A stretch of 64,000 nucleotides of DNA from Zonotrichia leucophrys gambelii (lineage: Eukaryota; Chordata; Aves; Passeriformes; Passerellidae), in NCBI RefSeq assembly GCF_028769735.1, contig NC_088174.1, positions 1,447,501-1,511,500 of the forward strand, written 5' to 3'. Under the pieces are notes generated by a model. It saw only the letters and a list, made by a program, of their open reading frames with translations. It made no database searches and was not told the DNA's origin. Below are positions 35,574 to 49,200 of this stretch, piece by piece; position 1 is the first letter of the stretch; each line of letters starts with the position of its first letter. The position numbers were made by a program, and so were the translations under genes.

Positions 35574-37010
35574 GCTCTGAGAGCCCCCAGGCCATGAGAC
35601 AGGGCCATGCTGAGGGCCCTGGAAGCTCCACTCTGAGCTCCTGCATGGACTGTCCCTCCAGGCACTAGGGAGGAGCACAGCCTCAGGGTTTATGGATTTG
35701 CCAGTCCCTTGTGACCTCAAAATGCATGACCCAGGGCAGCATTTATTGTTTCCCCGTCAATCTTCTCACAACAGCAATGCTAAGCTCTAGTTTTCTTTAA
35801 AAAATATATATATTTTTTGGCTGCAGATCTCTTAGTAGACAAATGAAATGAATTTATATATAAGCATTGTGCTGCTTGTAAAGCCCTTTCAGTTTCAAAT
35901 TTAGTTTTATTCCTTTTTTTAATCTCCATAGGATTTTCCCTAAATAAGCAGAACTAGGGCAGTGCTAGTGACAGATGGATATAAAGAAGACTTGGATGCA
36001 TTGGAGAGACTTTACTGGGCTTGGGGATCTGAACTGGGGTGCTTTCCTCATCACCCAAGGAGTTTAATTTGTCTGCAGGCTGTTAATTTTCACCTCCAAA
36101 GCAGAGGGCATGGCAGCAGAGAGCGTTCCTTGGCAACAGACTCCTTGGGTTCATTAAAGCAGAGGTGGGAGGTTTGCAAATGGAAAAAGTTGAGAGATAT
36201 TAGCAAATCAAATGGGTTGAGGCATGAGGAGTCTTGTCAGTCAGGCGGGGGTGACAGGAGAAGGAATAGTAAACAACATGCAGCCCATGTTGAAGGAGAT
36301 GTTTTGGAAGGAGGCAGATCCAGGATTTGCTTGTTTTCCTGCCTTCCCAAGGGCTGAATGGACTGGAGAGGGCTGGGAGGAACCTCTGTGTGTCTGGCAG
36401 ACTGTGGGCAGTGAACTGAAGATGTTACTTAATAAAAAATGTGCTTTTTACAAACAGGATTCCAAACTGTGGTTTCCCACTAGGGCTTTTGTAAAAGTTC
36501 CAGTTTGTTTTGATCCTCTCCAAAACTGAAGCTGGCATTTTGTTGGTAAAATCCCACAAGAAGCCCTTGGAGGGGAGTCTGTGGGAACGTGGCCATGCCC
36601 AATCCATGCCCAATCCATGCCAAATCCATGCCCTCCCTCCTTCCCCATGGAGCAGGCTGTGTGTGCCACACACCTCTGCCTGCAGTCAGATGGGGGCTGT
36701 TTGCACTGTGACTGCTAAATATAAATGCTGCAATTAATTAATAATGCCCAACGCACATCATTAAATTAGAAATAACTGGAGTTTGTACCAGCATACAGAG
36801 TGTGCATGCAGCTGATCAGACTGGAGAAGGGGTTTGGAGCAGGGGGAAACAGCTTTGGGCTGCCCTGTCTGTCCCTGCCAGTGGCCACTGTGTCCCCCTG
36901 GCAGGCAGGGGAAGCCCCTGCTTCTCTCTCAGGTAATGCTGTCTCTCCTTGCTGTGGTAAACAGCCAGATCCCAATCACATCCATCAGAGCAAAGCATTC
37001 CAGGCACTTG
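35574..37010. other. Unique sequence, no gene seen
   Basis: AT-rich around 35770-35950 and 36710-36780. It includes a short tandem run of CATGCCCAATC-like 11-bp units at 36594-36633. No exon was recognised. Confidence 0.55.
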
Positions 37011-37044
37011 TTCCAGTCCTGTGGTTCTATGATTCTATAATTTA
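37011..37044 (+). mobile_element. CR1 LINE tail fragment
   Basis: TCCAGTCCTGTGGTTCTATG followed by ATTCTATAATTT is the extreme 3' end of bird CR1 with its ATTCTATG-type terminal units. Only about 35 bp are recognisable. Confidence 0.75.
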
Positions 37045-38868
37045 TGACTGAAACTATCTTTGTGTCAGAGTTAGTTCAGGAGGACACTCGGATCTGGGCT
37101 TCTGAATATGTCATCTCCTATTAAAGAACAAACAAACTCCCTTGTAATGTACCATAAATAATAATAATACTTTGCAAGAGCCCGAAGCACTGTGTTATTG
37201 CTGTGCTAATCAGGGAGGCACTGGGCCATTATGAGAGTATTCCATGGGGTTTGGGCTTTTTTTCCTGCAGGAAGGTACGTGTTTCATAGCTCTGCAGCGT
37301 GGCTGATTGGTTTATAAAGCCAGGCTGGATAATTCCTAGTAGAGGTTAGACAAATTCCCCTCCTTTCTCATTAATTAACCTGTAGGATTTGGTGCCTGTT
37401 CTTTGCAGTTCAATAGAGACAATGACTGCAGGAACATATTTGTGCTCTCTGATATGGAATGAAGAACATCTGCCTTCTGCAGCAGTGAAATACCAGCGTG
37501 TGGCAGGGCTCTCCAAAGGGCACTGCCATCCTCTGCTGCCTCAGAGAGGAAATTCCAGCTGAAATTTCAGTGGGGAGCTGCTGGCTGAGGGATGTTGTCC
37601 CATTCAGCATTGTGGCTGGGGGGAGAAGGCAGAGGGTGAAACGCAAAAGAAGGGAAATCCCCTCATGAAAACAACAGAAGGATGGAGGAAAAAACATTTT
37701 GGGAAAAGTTCCCACATGCAGGGAGTGGTTTAGAGCAAAACTCTTCTGGTGGGATTAAGGAAGGGAGGCCTTGAAGATCTGAAGGAGATTTCAGTGGTGA
37801 TGTGGTAACACAATAGCAGGAAGAAAAGAGGAGAGGCAGGTGAATTCCTGCAGTGCTGCTCTCACAGGCTGCAGGAAAAGGAACCTTCATGTTTGGGGTC
37901 CCAGGGCTGTGTTCTGGGTGTCTCAAACCAGGGCTCTGCTCCCAGAGCTGCCCTGCAATACTGTAACTAATGGTGGGAGAGCAGGGTGGCTTCTGGGAGG
38001 ATAGGATTGGAGACTGGATTGCAGTGGGAATGTTGGTAAATTCATGGCTCCAGATGTGCTGGATGAGGCACAAGGATGGAGGTTATTTTGCTGTTTCACT
38101 GTGATGTGATACTGTGTCCTCCTGCTCATACTCAGCTTGGCTTTTGAGTAGCTCTCCAGCTGCAGGGAATGAGGAGAAAATAAATTCCACGTGGAAAAGT
38201 GGCATTAATCTGATAATTTAGGCTGTTCCTCCTACTGCAGAAGTATTCACTGTCCCTTCCTTCCCTGCCTTCCCTCCTCTGCTCCCCTGGGAGGTTCCTG
38301 CCCATTATTGGTGTCATTGGCAGTCCCAAGGAGACTCCAGACTGGACTGGGGCACACCGGCTGATTTTGGTCCTTATTCTGGAGAGAGAGAGAGAAAATT
38401 TTGGAGGCTGTGACCAGACCACAGCTCTGCTGAGACTGACTGGGACATTGTGTTATTGATGAGCAATCCTGGAGCTCTTCCTGGGGGTTTCCTCTGGAGT
38501 GATCCCCCAGACAAACCACCTGAGCAAAGCCTGGTCCTGCCTCCCCAGTGGGATGTGCTCACACAGGTGGTAGAAATCCCATTTGTTTGCAGGCTAAATG
38601 CCAGGGCAGGGGCCTGCAGTGCCCAAGCAGCACACACTGGAAGCTGCCTCTGTTTCCCTCTGGGCATTGTGGGTTTTCCTAGCAGAGCAGTGCCCGTGGC
38701 ACAGTCCCACAGTGCTCTGTGACTCACACCCAGCTCAGGGTGTGCCTGCTAATATTCCATGTCTGGGGTGTGCTGGGCTGCAGCATCCCCTGGCACACCT
38801 GGCACAGGAGCCAGCACCTAGTGCCCTTCCCTGGAAGATGCTTTATTCCAGTGTGGGGAAGTGGAAAA

Positions 38869-38964
38869 ACAGAGAGTCACTGAATATCCTGGGCTGGAAG
38901 GAGCCCACAGGGATCATCAGAGCCCAGCTCCTGGCCCTGCACAGGACCCAGAAGAAGCTCACAG
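38869..38964 (-). mobile_element. CR1 LINE 3' fragment
   Basis: ACAGAGAGTCACTGAATATC, then GGGCTGGAAGGAGCCCACAG and GGATCATCAGAGCCCAGCTC, corresponds to the reverse complement of a CR1 3' region, about 95 bp long. Confidence 0.85.
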
Positions 38965-39728
38965 GTGGCTTTCCCTGCTCCCCCTGCTCTGGCAGGGACT
39001 CTGGGCTTGGTCCCCTGCCCGCTGGCTGCCTGCAGAGCACTTTGCATTGACAATGAGGCAGCAGAGGTGCATTTTCTTGGCAGGGAAATGCAGCTGGGTT
39101 CTCTCTGAGGTTCCCTGTGCCAGAGAGAACGGCTGCCCCAGCGCTCTGGGCAGGGTGGGATTGTGTGCAGCCTGCTGCCCATTCAGAGATTTGGCTGATC
39201 TTGGGGCATTCTTGCCTTTGAGCACCTTTGCAGGGAGCAAGAACTAACCTGGCAACTCTTGGTTTGCTTCTCAAATCAGCTTGGTGTAAACAAGGCATAG
39301 GCAGTGAAACAGTGGAATATGAGCCCTATTGACAGGCCTGGTCAACAGCTGGCAGGAGGAGAGAAACTGGGATCATTCTGTTAGTGTGTAACAGTCCTCC
39401 ACAGAAATTGTCTTTCTCTTCCTCCAGATCCACACTCCCAGGCAGAGCAGCAGGGTGGGATGTGCCACACAAATCCCCTTCCCTTGGCACTGCCAGGGTG
39501 CAACTTTGGCCTAAGTCAGTGGAGTTACTGGGATGATGCAGTGCATGGTTTAAAGCTGATCTTGTGCTTAAGATGGTCACTGTTGTATTCTCTCTGTGTG
39601 TAGTGACAGTGCAGATCTCATTTAACATTTCCTGGTAGAAAAAATATTTCCCCTTCACTTAGAGATAACCTGATCATTGCTCTGTTTTCAGTGCAAGTTT
39701 CTGAGGGAAGCAGTGTCCACTCAGGATG

Positions 39729-39760
39729 TGTCTGTCTGTCTGTCAGTCTGTCAGTCAGTT
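39729..39760. repeat. (TCTG/TCAG)n microsatellite
   Basis: A short run of TGTC/TCTG tetramers grading into TCAG tetramers. Confidence 0.9.
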
Positions 39761-41448
39761 CTGCTGTCCCAGCCCTCCCAGGCCCTGCAGGTTTTGAATC
39801 AGTTGGTGAGGCTGTGCTGGCTGTGTCTGACACCCTGAACAGGTGAGGTACCTGTGAGATCTGGATTCCAGGGCTGCACAAAGCCGTGGCCATCACCTGC
39901 TGCAGGAGATGGGGCCCTCCCCAGAGAGGAGAGGATTGACAACACACTCCAGAGTGGCTGTCAGAGGTGGGATTTTCCAACCAGAGCCCTCCTGTGGATG
40001 TAAATAACTTGCCTGGTGTTTCTGTCACTGGAAACTTAGGCAGAATTCCAAAGTTTGGACATCTATAAGCATTTGCCTCCTGACTCCTTCTTTTGTCAGC
40101 TATCTCTGGGAATAATGATGGCTGTCAGTGCCTGTGCAAGAGGTGATGGGATATGGCTTGATGGAACTGGAGCAGGCTGTGTGGGGCCTCAGCAGTGCAG
40201 AGATGCTGGGCAGCATCCTTCAGTCCTGCCTGCACTTCTGGTCTGTCCCATTTCAATAAATAAGTGAAGACACCTAAGCCCTGATCCTGCTGAGTGGCAC
40301 AGGACCAGCAGAAAGTGGCAGTCACGAGGAGCTGCGTGTTGTTCCCTGACTCAAAATCTCCAGCTGCAGGAAAAATGTTGACTCCTCCAGAGGCCAGGAG
40401 CGGGAGATCCAAATGCCCTTCTGCCCTTGAGGCGTGGAGAAAAAACCCTTGCAAACACAACCCTAAATCCTCTGCAGCTGTAAGTGAGGAGATTGGAGCT
40501 CCTGCACAGATTTTACAGCATATCCTGTGCGTGGATCCAGGCTGTCCAGTGTCCCCAGTGTCCTGCCTGTGCCCAGAGCACGCTGCCGGCCATTCCCCAC
40601 GTTGTCTCCAGGGTTCCTACCTGCCCTCTCCTGTCCCTGCGGACTCAGCTGCCAAAGAGGGGATTTTGGGAATATTGGTGGGGCATTTTCCTGTCCTCAG
40701 GGGTGTGTCAGTCCTTCTGCGGGCTGCCCCTTCCTGTGGGCACCGAGCCCCGGGATGGCGGCGGGGGCTGCGCCACCGGCGCCGTGAGCGGCCTTGGCCA
40801 GGTGCTGGAGCCCCGTGTGCTGTCCCAGCATGGGCAGGACCATGTCGACGTGCGTGTCCCGGCTGGAGGATCCGCCAGGATTCAGTCCCGTTCCCAGTTG
40901 GCTCTACACATCCCATATGCTGCCGCCGCCTCTTCTAACCAGCGCCAGACACCGCCAGCTCCTCTCCCTCGACGTGGTGGGTGGCCGGATCGATGAGCAA
41001 CGCTTAGCGAGTGTGTTTGCTTTCTTAAGTGTGCAGCTGTGGCCAGAAAGTGGGGGAAATCCGGGGCAGCAGGCAGGGGATGAACAGACGGAGAGGGGAG
41101 CAGGGCGCCGGTGCTGAGGGAGGATCACCCCGGGCAGGTGCAGCGCTGGGCTGGGCCGGGAGCTTTGCTGTCAGTGGGAAGGGGACTCATCCTTGTTCAT
41201 GTGCAGAGCAGAATGAGAACCTGCTGCCCTTTGAACGTCAGCAAAATCCCCAGCCCTTGCTGAGCGTGGAGCATGTGCTGGCTCTGCAGAGCCGGCGTCC
41301 TGCAGCGCTGGGGGCGAGGGTGACCGGCCCCGGCAGGAGGGCGCGGGGTGCCCGCGGGGACCCTCCCCAAGTTCGCATCGCTCCCCCCTCCCTCCCCTCC
41401 CTTCCACTCCCCTCCCCTCCCCTCCTGCAGAGTTTCAAAGCACGGCAG

Positions 41449-41477
41449 GGAAAAAAAAAAAAGAAAAAGAAAAAGGA
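41449..41477. repeat. A-rich simple repeat
   Basis: A 12-13-bp poly-A followed by AAGAAAAAG units. Confidence 0.9.
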
Positions 41478-42479
41478 CATCCCCCTCCCCTCAAATCCCT
41501 CGGTCCGTGACTGAAATAAATAAGCACAAATCCCAGGTAGTGAGGAGGCTGCTAATAACGTGCTCCTGACAGGCACGGGATTGCCGGGCTGAGGGATGGC
41601 TGACTGAAAGCTCCAGGCTAGGGTGGGGGTGGGGGGCTTCTTTTTTTTCCTGCCAGCTCTCGCCAGGCAGTAGGGATTTTTTTTCCTTCCCCTCCCTGAT
41701 AATAAGGACATCATCAGAAGCAAGATGCAGTGGCTAAGGGATGGAACAGGAATGGTGAGTTCAGGTAGCTATGTCTTTCTCTTTTCCTCTTATTGCAGTA
41801 CTTTGACAGGGAAATGAACCTCCGTCCTATCTCCTGACTCCTCCTTTACTCCCTGTCCTTGAAACCATTGATCACTCTGTAGCCATTTTATAGACTCTGC
41901 ATTCCCAAACTGCTGAGCAAAAGAAGGAATTGAAAGGAAGGAAGGAGGGTGGGCATGCCTCGGGGCGTGGGAGGGGGTTCCGTAGGGCGAGCCGGTGGGT
42001 TCGGGGGGGGAGCCGAGGGTTTGCCCGGTTCCCCGGCGTGTGGGGTGTGCGGTGGGAGAGCACTGGAGGAGAGGAGTGCCGGCACAGGGCTGGCTGTGCC
42101 CGGGGCAGCCGGGACCTGTCACCGTGCCCCTCCGCCCGATGATGAGTTGCGGTGCGGGGGGAGCCCGGCGTGCCGAGCCTGGGCGCGCCTGCAGCAGCCT
42201 GGCAGACACAGACACTCCTCCGGCTCGGCACAGCCGCCAAGGCAGCTCCTGCCGCCCTGCGAGCCGAGCCGAGCCGAGCCCAGCCGGCTCCGAGGGCTGC
42301 GTGGCCGGGGGAAAGCGGGGAAGTTCCCCCAGCCCAGTGAGAAACTTCCCCGGGAAGCGATGCGGGTGTTCGGAGATGCTCCTCCCGCCCCAGCCCGCCT
42401 TGCACTGGCATTTCCCGCACGGCTCCGTGCGGGGCTGCGCTTTGCAGGTGCTGCTGGATTTGCCCTTCTCGGCTCTCTC

Positions 42480-42770
42480 GGTGCTGCTCCCGCCTCGGCC
42501 ATCCCTGGGGCTGCTCCCGGCTCCCCCATCCCTGAGGGCTGCTCCCGCTCCCCCATCCCTGAGGGCTGCTCCCAGCTCCGGCCATCCCTGAGGGCTGCTC
42601 CGGCTCCCCCATCCCTGAGGGCTGCTCCCGCTCGGCCATCCCTGAGGGCTGCTCCCGCTCGGCCATCCCTGAGGGCTGCTCCGGCTCCCCCATCCCTGAG
42701 GGCTGCTCCCGCTCGGCCATCCCTGAGGGCTGCTCCGGCTCCCCCATCCCTGGGGCTGCTCCCGGCTCGG
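42480..42770. repeat. Minisatellite, about 11 copies of a 26-28-bp CpG-containing unit
   Basis: Units read CCATCCCTGAGGGCTGCTCC followed by GGCTCC or CGCTCGG. Two spacer variants alternate (CTCCCC and CTCGGC). It sits inside the CpG-rich domain and generates the arginine/serine/proline-rich ORFs on both strands. Confidence 0.93.
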
Positions 42771-43255
42771 GCACAGGGCTCAGGGCTCAGGGCTTAGGCC
42801 GAGCTGGCGTCACCCGGCTCAGCCCCCGCGTTCCGGCTCCGGGGGCACGGGCAGATGCTGCTGCCTGCGGGGAGCCTTGGGGAGGAATCGCTGCCCGTTC
42901 CCTCCATGCCCTCCCCGCTCCTCACACACACACACGGCCCGGGGGTTTGTGCTCCCGCAGGGCTCCGCCGGTGCTGGCAGTGCCCTGTGCGGTGTGGGCA
43001 GCAGCCTGCAGCGCAACGCGCTTGTTTGGGGTCCTGGTTAAGGCTTGTCTGGCACCCAGCAGCACCTCGGGGGGTTTGCTGCCGCCTTCCACCCTCTCAG
43101 CATCCGGAGGGATGGGAGTCTTTCCTCTGTCCTCCTTGTCCCGCCCCGTGTCGGGGATAAAAGTGAAGCCGGATGGGGCTCTCGCCTCCCTTTCCCCCTT
43201 CTCCCCGGTGGCTGCTGAGCCCCGCTGGGGAGGGGCTGGCATGCTGCAGGACAAA

Positions 43256-46200
43256 GTGCTTTCCTAATTGCCCCAGCACAGGACTCGACGCCTTCTTGCC
43301 CTCTCATCTTCCCAGATCCCTTCCGTGCTGCCGGCTGTGTTATTCTGTTCTCATTAGTCTAATCTTTGCTTTCTTCTCGAGAGAAATTACAGTGGTTACT
43401 GTAGGGTGTAATAGAAGATATTTTTTGGGGGAAGTAAAACTCCATTAGTTGATTTTGTAGCAGGAATTCCCCAATATTGCTCCTTCTAACAAGGGAGAAA
43501 TAAAAGAGAGAGCTGTGGTTTCTGTATTTGATACAGCAGTTCAGCAGCCTCAGCAGTGTTTGGAGATACTCCACATATCTCCAGATATCTGAAAAGAAAA
43601 AAATTATTTCAAAGCAGCAAAGTGAAACTGAACCAAATAAGATAAATCCAGTGGAGGTGTTTGCAGTCCCTGGTGGTGAGGAGTCTGTGTCCCTGGGCAT
43701 GGGTGGCCCGAGGGGTCAGGGGCTCCTGCCCTTGGGGCACAGGGATGCTGGGAGCACCTAAAGCCAAGGTCCTGCCAACACTTGGTCCCTACAAGTTCTG
43801 CTCCTTTAGCAAGACAAGGTGTGTCAGTCCAGATGTCCTGGCCAAGTGCTAGTGTGGATAGCAGTATTCCCTCCAATGCACATTTTCCTTGCTGTCCCCA
43901 CTGGTAAGTTATTTGAAATTTTAGTACTTCAGATGTTGATCATTTGGTGGACTGTGCTAAACAAGTGAGTTACTCCACACCAGGGGTAGCTGCATTTCAG
44001 TAATTGAGTGGGAATATTATCACCTCAGTCTGCTGGCTAAAATGCACTGTGGAACTATCAGCCAGCTCTGCTCCTGAGTGAAGGTTGGCTGCTCTGTTCA
44101 CACAGCCTCCCATGCAGTGCACAACCTCAGCCTTTCATCCTGAGCATCACTGGACCCATTTCCATGGGCGCTGAGTCTCTGTTATGGTTTTCCAGCTGTC
44201 TTTTTTACTCCAGTATTATTTTCACTGTGCTGCTGAAGACCAGCAATACACATTTATTCTGGCAGCAGCCCTGGACTTCGTTCTGCTCAGGCACATTGGT
44301 CAAAATCTGGATTTTAGCCTAGTTTCTCCCAAATTCTGCACAGCACTGATTTATTCAAAATGCTGTTTTCTATTGTTCTCAGCTTGGGTTCAAGACTCAG
44401 AGTTACTCATCTTTAAGAAGCATGTCACTAATGCTTTACAAGTGATAGTACCTTTTGTTCTTGTGGCAGGTGTTTTTTTTCCAAATCAGCCCCTAAACCC
44501 ATGCTATTATTCCATAATATTAAGCTGTTGGAGCTTCTTTTTTCCCTCCTTTGCATGTGCTGCTTCCCATTTTTTAAACAATTAATCTTTTGCCAATTAT
44601 GCTGGCATCCCACGGGGGTGTTTTCCATGCTTCACTGGTACCACGTTGCTAAACTCTCTAGTATCTGTTCCTAATCTAGAAAAATGCAACTAATTGTCAT
44701 TGGTAGTGATGAGAATCAATCTGCACATCTGAGCAGTGTGTGAGTGCAATGATTATTTGGTCTGGCATTCTTCAGAGGGTATTGATCCAGCATGGTAATC
44801 AAATGAGTTGGATTAAATCAGGACAAAATTCAGCCTCTTCTGGAATAGTTTTTTATCTGACAAGGGCAGAGTTTTTTCCCAAGTCTTTGACTGTATTGCA
44901 AGTAACACAAGTGTGAATATTCCATGGTATTTCCTCACAAAGGGTCTCCTTTTGGGTTTAATGTTGTGTCTGTGACAGTCCAGGTGAGTGCAGCCATCAC
45001 CTGCAATAGGTGCAGTCCCAGCTTTTTTCTTTCACAGCCATAAATAGTGATAGTTTTACACTGCCTGTTGTTGAAATACTTAAAATCAAGCTGCTGTCAA
45101 TATTTTCTATTTCTTTCATAAGAAAAAAGTAAACTCTTGTAAATCATCACAGCCTAAAATATGGTGAAAATTAATTCAGTGAATCAAAGGGCCAAAAGCT
45201 GCAAGTGGTGGAGATGCCTCTGAGTGGGGCAGGTCAGCAGCATTTTTCCTCACTTATCAGTCTGAAAATCACAGGGTATTGGAAACCCAAAGTACTCTTT
45301 GCACTCCACAATCCTAAAAATCTCAATGTGAAGTCTGGAAAAGAGAAGTAGAAAAAAGCAGTTTGGGTTTGACTTTCAGTTTTGAAAGTTTGGATAAGCA
45401 AAAGCAGCTGGTGGAGAGCTGCCAGGCCAGGGCAGGGTGGAAAGAGGAGCTTGTGATATCCAGGCCTTAGGGAAGAATGGGACTGAAGAGGCCCAGAGCA
45501 GTTTTCCTGCAGAGATCAAAGGGAGCAGGGAGGGCTGGCTGCTGCTGGAGCAGTCCCAGGAAGCTCCTGAGTGCTGTGGGTGTCCTGCAGAGGATGCTGC
45601 CTGCTCTCCATGCCCTGTGGCCTCAGCAGAAAGGGATTTTCCAGCAGAGTGGGACATTTGGAAGTTTGTTCCTGTTCATTCCGGTCTCCTGTCACTGGAG
45701 GTTGCTGCTTGGCTTGCCTGAGCTCTGCATGCAGTGGAGAATTCTGTGGGTGCTGCAGGGCCATGGAGCCCCCAAAGCCCCAGGTCCATCCCCCCAATGC
45801 ATTTCTTTGTGGGATTTTTCCTTACATAGTTGCTGTTTACTTTTCCATTTCTCTCTCACTTCGGGGCTGCTTTAACCTTTCAGTTCCAGCCTCCTGCTGG
45901 TGCTGCTCTCCCAAATATCCAGGTTAAGAAGGAGCTGATGCTGTGGTAAATAAAAATGTTCGATAAATCCTTGCTCCGTGCTGATGATTGTCCTTGTGTC
46001 AGTCCCAGGAGGGGCTGGGAGGAGGCCTGGCTCCGTTTCCATGGGGTTCCCACCTGCTGGATAAGGGACACACAGTAACTCCTGTGTCTCTTGACATACA
46101 TCAGGGATGTCTGGAAAACCCTGGGAGGGTGCCATAGGCATAGGAAGCAGGATTTTGTGGAGCTCTGAGCAGGCTGTGCTTGCTGGGAAGCCACACACCC

Positions 46201-49200
46201 CATGTGGTCACCATGTCCATCTGTCCCTCCTGCTCAGGGTTTGTGTTTGAGCACCGCAGCCTTTGCAAAGCACAACGGTTTTTAACTGCTGAGAACCTGA
46301 TTTCCTTGTATCTCATCAAAGAGTTTTTCTTTTTTGAACACTTCTTGAAAAATCTCTGAAATGCTTCAAGCTGACATCTTAATGTATTTATGACATTAGC
46401 TGCTTCTGCTCTGGAATGGTTGCTCTGAATCTCTTTGAGCCTGGCTGTTATTTTGAACATGACTAATTCCCTGAGTGACTAAGCTCTTAGATAATAGGAA
46501 AAATTCATCAAGTTATCTCGGGCTCCAATAGTTTCTATTGTTATGAAAAGACAACTTATGAAAAAAAAAATAAAGATGCTTATTATGTAATATGGGCAGG
46601 GAGAGGAGAGGTGTTGGTAGGGACTGACCGAGTGCTGTGTCTGGGAAAGGCAGGAGTGCAGGCTCAGGCTGGGCCATCTCCAGCTTAGTGTGGATGAGAA
46701 GTAAAGGATTCCTTGTTTGGAGCTCAGGTGACTCCCAGTGAAGCCAAGGAGTTGTGCTCTTGTACAGAAGTGTGTTCAGAGGGGATCCCAGCCCCTTCCT
46801 CCCCGTTCTGCCACGCTGCAGAATTCCTTGGGTGTGACCCAGGATAACGCTGGGCACGCAGTGAATGGCACCACACCTGCTCTGCCAGGTTGTTTGAGCA
46901 GCACCTGAGGCTCTCACCACTCCTGCAGGGCCCTGTTCCAGGCAGACAACAAACCTCAGCTCCATCCCCCTGGATTTTCCCCTTAGTGCTGCTGATCCCC
47001 AGCACAGAACTGCCCAATGTGCTGCTTGTGCCAGCATAGCACCAGGTGCCTTCCCGTGTCCCACACAGGGGCATTGTCCCTGTGATCCCTCACAGGCAGG
47101 GTCCCTCTGGCACAGCCACTGTCCCCTGGGCTGTCACACATTGTCACAAACTGCAGGAGGGCAGTGCTGCCCGTTCCTGGAAGGCAGCAGCCTGTGCTCA
47201 GTCACTGCAAGGAATCCCACTGAGCTGGGAGAGGGAATGGAGCCTCGTGGCATTCACCTGCCTTGCTGGGAGAAAGGAAAAAAAAGTAGAGAAAGGCTCT
47301 AAAGTTCTTTTTTAATGCTGATATTGCTGATAAAAATGAGTGCACTATGTTCTATTCATACACCTACTGCCATCCATCTGGAATTCCTACTTCATTAGGT
47401 TGGCTTGCAGTGTTTTCTTCATTAAAAGAGTGCCAGATTCAATAGGCTGTTCCCTCTCCTTTTTTTGGGAGGCAGAGAGAGGGGGAGAAAAGGATTTCTA
47501 TGAACCACATCCAATTCTCTGGGTTAATTTGTGTGAAGAACATGAGACCCATGGGTCAGCTTCTTAATGAGATGGTTTTTCCTTTTCTCAGTGTCTTGAC
47601 GAGGAGAAGCCCAGGGAAGCCAGAGCCAAGTGTCACAGGAGGGGGGTGAGGAGGCTGCAGGGAGCTCTGGCCGACTGCTTTTCCTCCTCATTCCCTTGCA
47701 GGTGCTGAAATGCACCCTTTGATTTTCATGCCAAAGAGTTTCCCTGTGCCTCTGCAGCTGAATTTCTCTGGGTGATACTGACCCTGAATTCAGAATTCAG
47801 AATTTAGTTTCTAGCATGTAATAATTTATTTTTCACACAGCACTTTGCCCAGACATGTGCTGATGTGAAGATTCTGCAGTTTAATGTCAGAGTGCCTGCA
47901 GGGAGCACTTGTCTTCCCCCAAGGAAGGGACCTGGCTTGCATTTTTCTGCACTTTGGGCTTTGCTTTCTTCACCTTTTTCCAGGCTCAACAGTGAGCCCA
48001 AAAGTTGAGAAATGAAATTAAGGAATAAAGGTCTCTGTGTTCCTTTAGGCCAGAGGCTGAGGTTTTTTTCAGACAAGGAGAGCTTACATAAGGTTGAGCA
48101 TCAGAATTGGATGGGTCCTTTTAAACAGAACTTGCTCAGCCCCTGAAGTCTTTCTCTGTGACCAGGGTAATTGGTGTTACCACATCCGATTTCTGCAGGA
48201 TTTGAGGGGGTTTTATTTTCTTTTTCACCACTGGGAATCTGAAGATGCTTCTGGAGTGCAGGCTGGAGTGTGCAGTAGATGCAAAGAGAGCAGAAAGCAC
48301 TCCACCACCATTGCCAGGGGCAGGAGATTTTAGCCTGTCTTAATGCTTTAAGTTCAAGTCAACTTAAAAATAGAAGATCTGTTGTTCTCAGTGCAATCCA
48401 GAGGAGCACAATGGACTCAGCCCCCCCTGACAGGCTCTCTGTGCCATTTCAGCATGGTCTGGGTAGTGTCCCAGCTGTGGCACTGATTCCATGGGGCCCC
48501 TGCTGCTGTGGCTCAGCTGCTGCCCATCTTTGGGTGCAATTTCTGTGGGTTTTTTCACTGAATGCTTGGAGCAGTGGCTTGGAGATGCTCAGGTCCTTCC
48601 CCATGGCCTCTGAGCTTTTTGGGAAGCTTTTTGTGCAGCTCTTGGCCAGGTGGTCATGCAGGTGCAGCTGAGTTCAACCTCCAGCAGTGCCCTGTGTGAT
48701 CTAAACATTGCAGAAGTGGGCTTAGGAACTGAATTTCTTCTCTTTCCAGCACTCCAGGCATCTTGCTTCATGTGGTCCTTCCCTGCTCTCTCTCACATCC
48801 ACTTTCTCTCCCACTTTGCTGCTTTGCTGTCTCTCAACTTCTGCAGTCCTTTAGGAAGAGGGAATTACTGGAAAAAAGTGCCAAGTTCATGTGGACAGTG
48901 AGGAAACTTTCCATTTGAGGGATGGAGTGGGCAGGCAAGGAACTGTGGGTGACTGGAAAGTTGATTTTTCACAGCCAAAATCAGGCCCAAGTCCAAGTCT
49001 CTACAAGTATTCCTCCATATTGCAGTTTGGGTAAGGACTTTTAGGCGTTTGGGGATTTTTAAAGCTTCCCATGAAGCTATTTCATACACATAAAAGATTA
49101 TGGAGATTCCTGAGGAAAAAAATCTGCCTTTGCTGCAGCTCTGCAGCTCTCAGGCTGGTGCCTCCCATCTGGCCCAGCATGGAAAGAGGGCTCTGTCAGG

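Larger units (their letters stand above)
37045..40734. other. Unique sequence, no gene seen apart from a CR1 scrap
   Basis: Contains a CR1 fragment at 38869 and a TCTG microsatellite at 39729-39760. ORFs (up to 151 codons) overlap on both strands and have no recognisable family. Confidence 0.5.
40735..43255. promoter_or_regulatory. Broad CpG-rich domain, possible promoter region
   Basis: CpG dinucleotides become abundant compared with the surrounding DNA in three patches: about 40735-41000, 41080-41420 and 41945-43255. Features include CCGCCCC boxes, a GATAAAAG element at about 43157 just after CCGCCCC, a repeated CGAGC run (42260-42280) and a nested 26-bp minisatellite. Dense CpG in vertebrate DNA normally marks unmethylated promoters. 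No exon is convincing. The ORFs here (up to 300 codons) are compositional. Transcription direction cannot be told. Confidence 0.5.

Noticed and set aside
40294..40996. 214- and 170-codon plus ORFs at the edge of the CpG domain
   Set aside because: Overlapping frames with cysteine/proline/arginine-rich composition and no recognised domain. Compositional openness is the simpler explanation.
41872..42797. 300-codon minus and 282-codon plus ORFs
   Set aside because: Both lie in the CpG-rich domain and the 26-bp array. Few stops are expected from base composition, and no protein family is visible.
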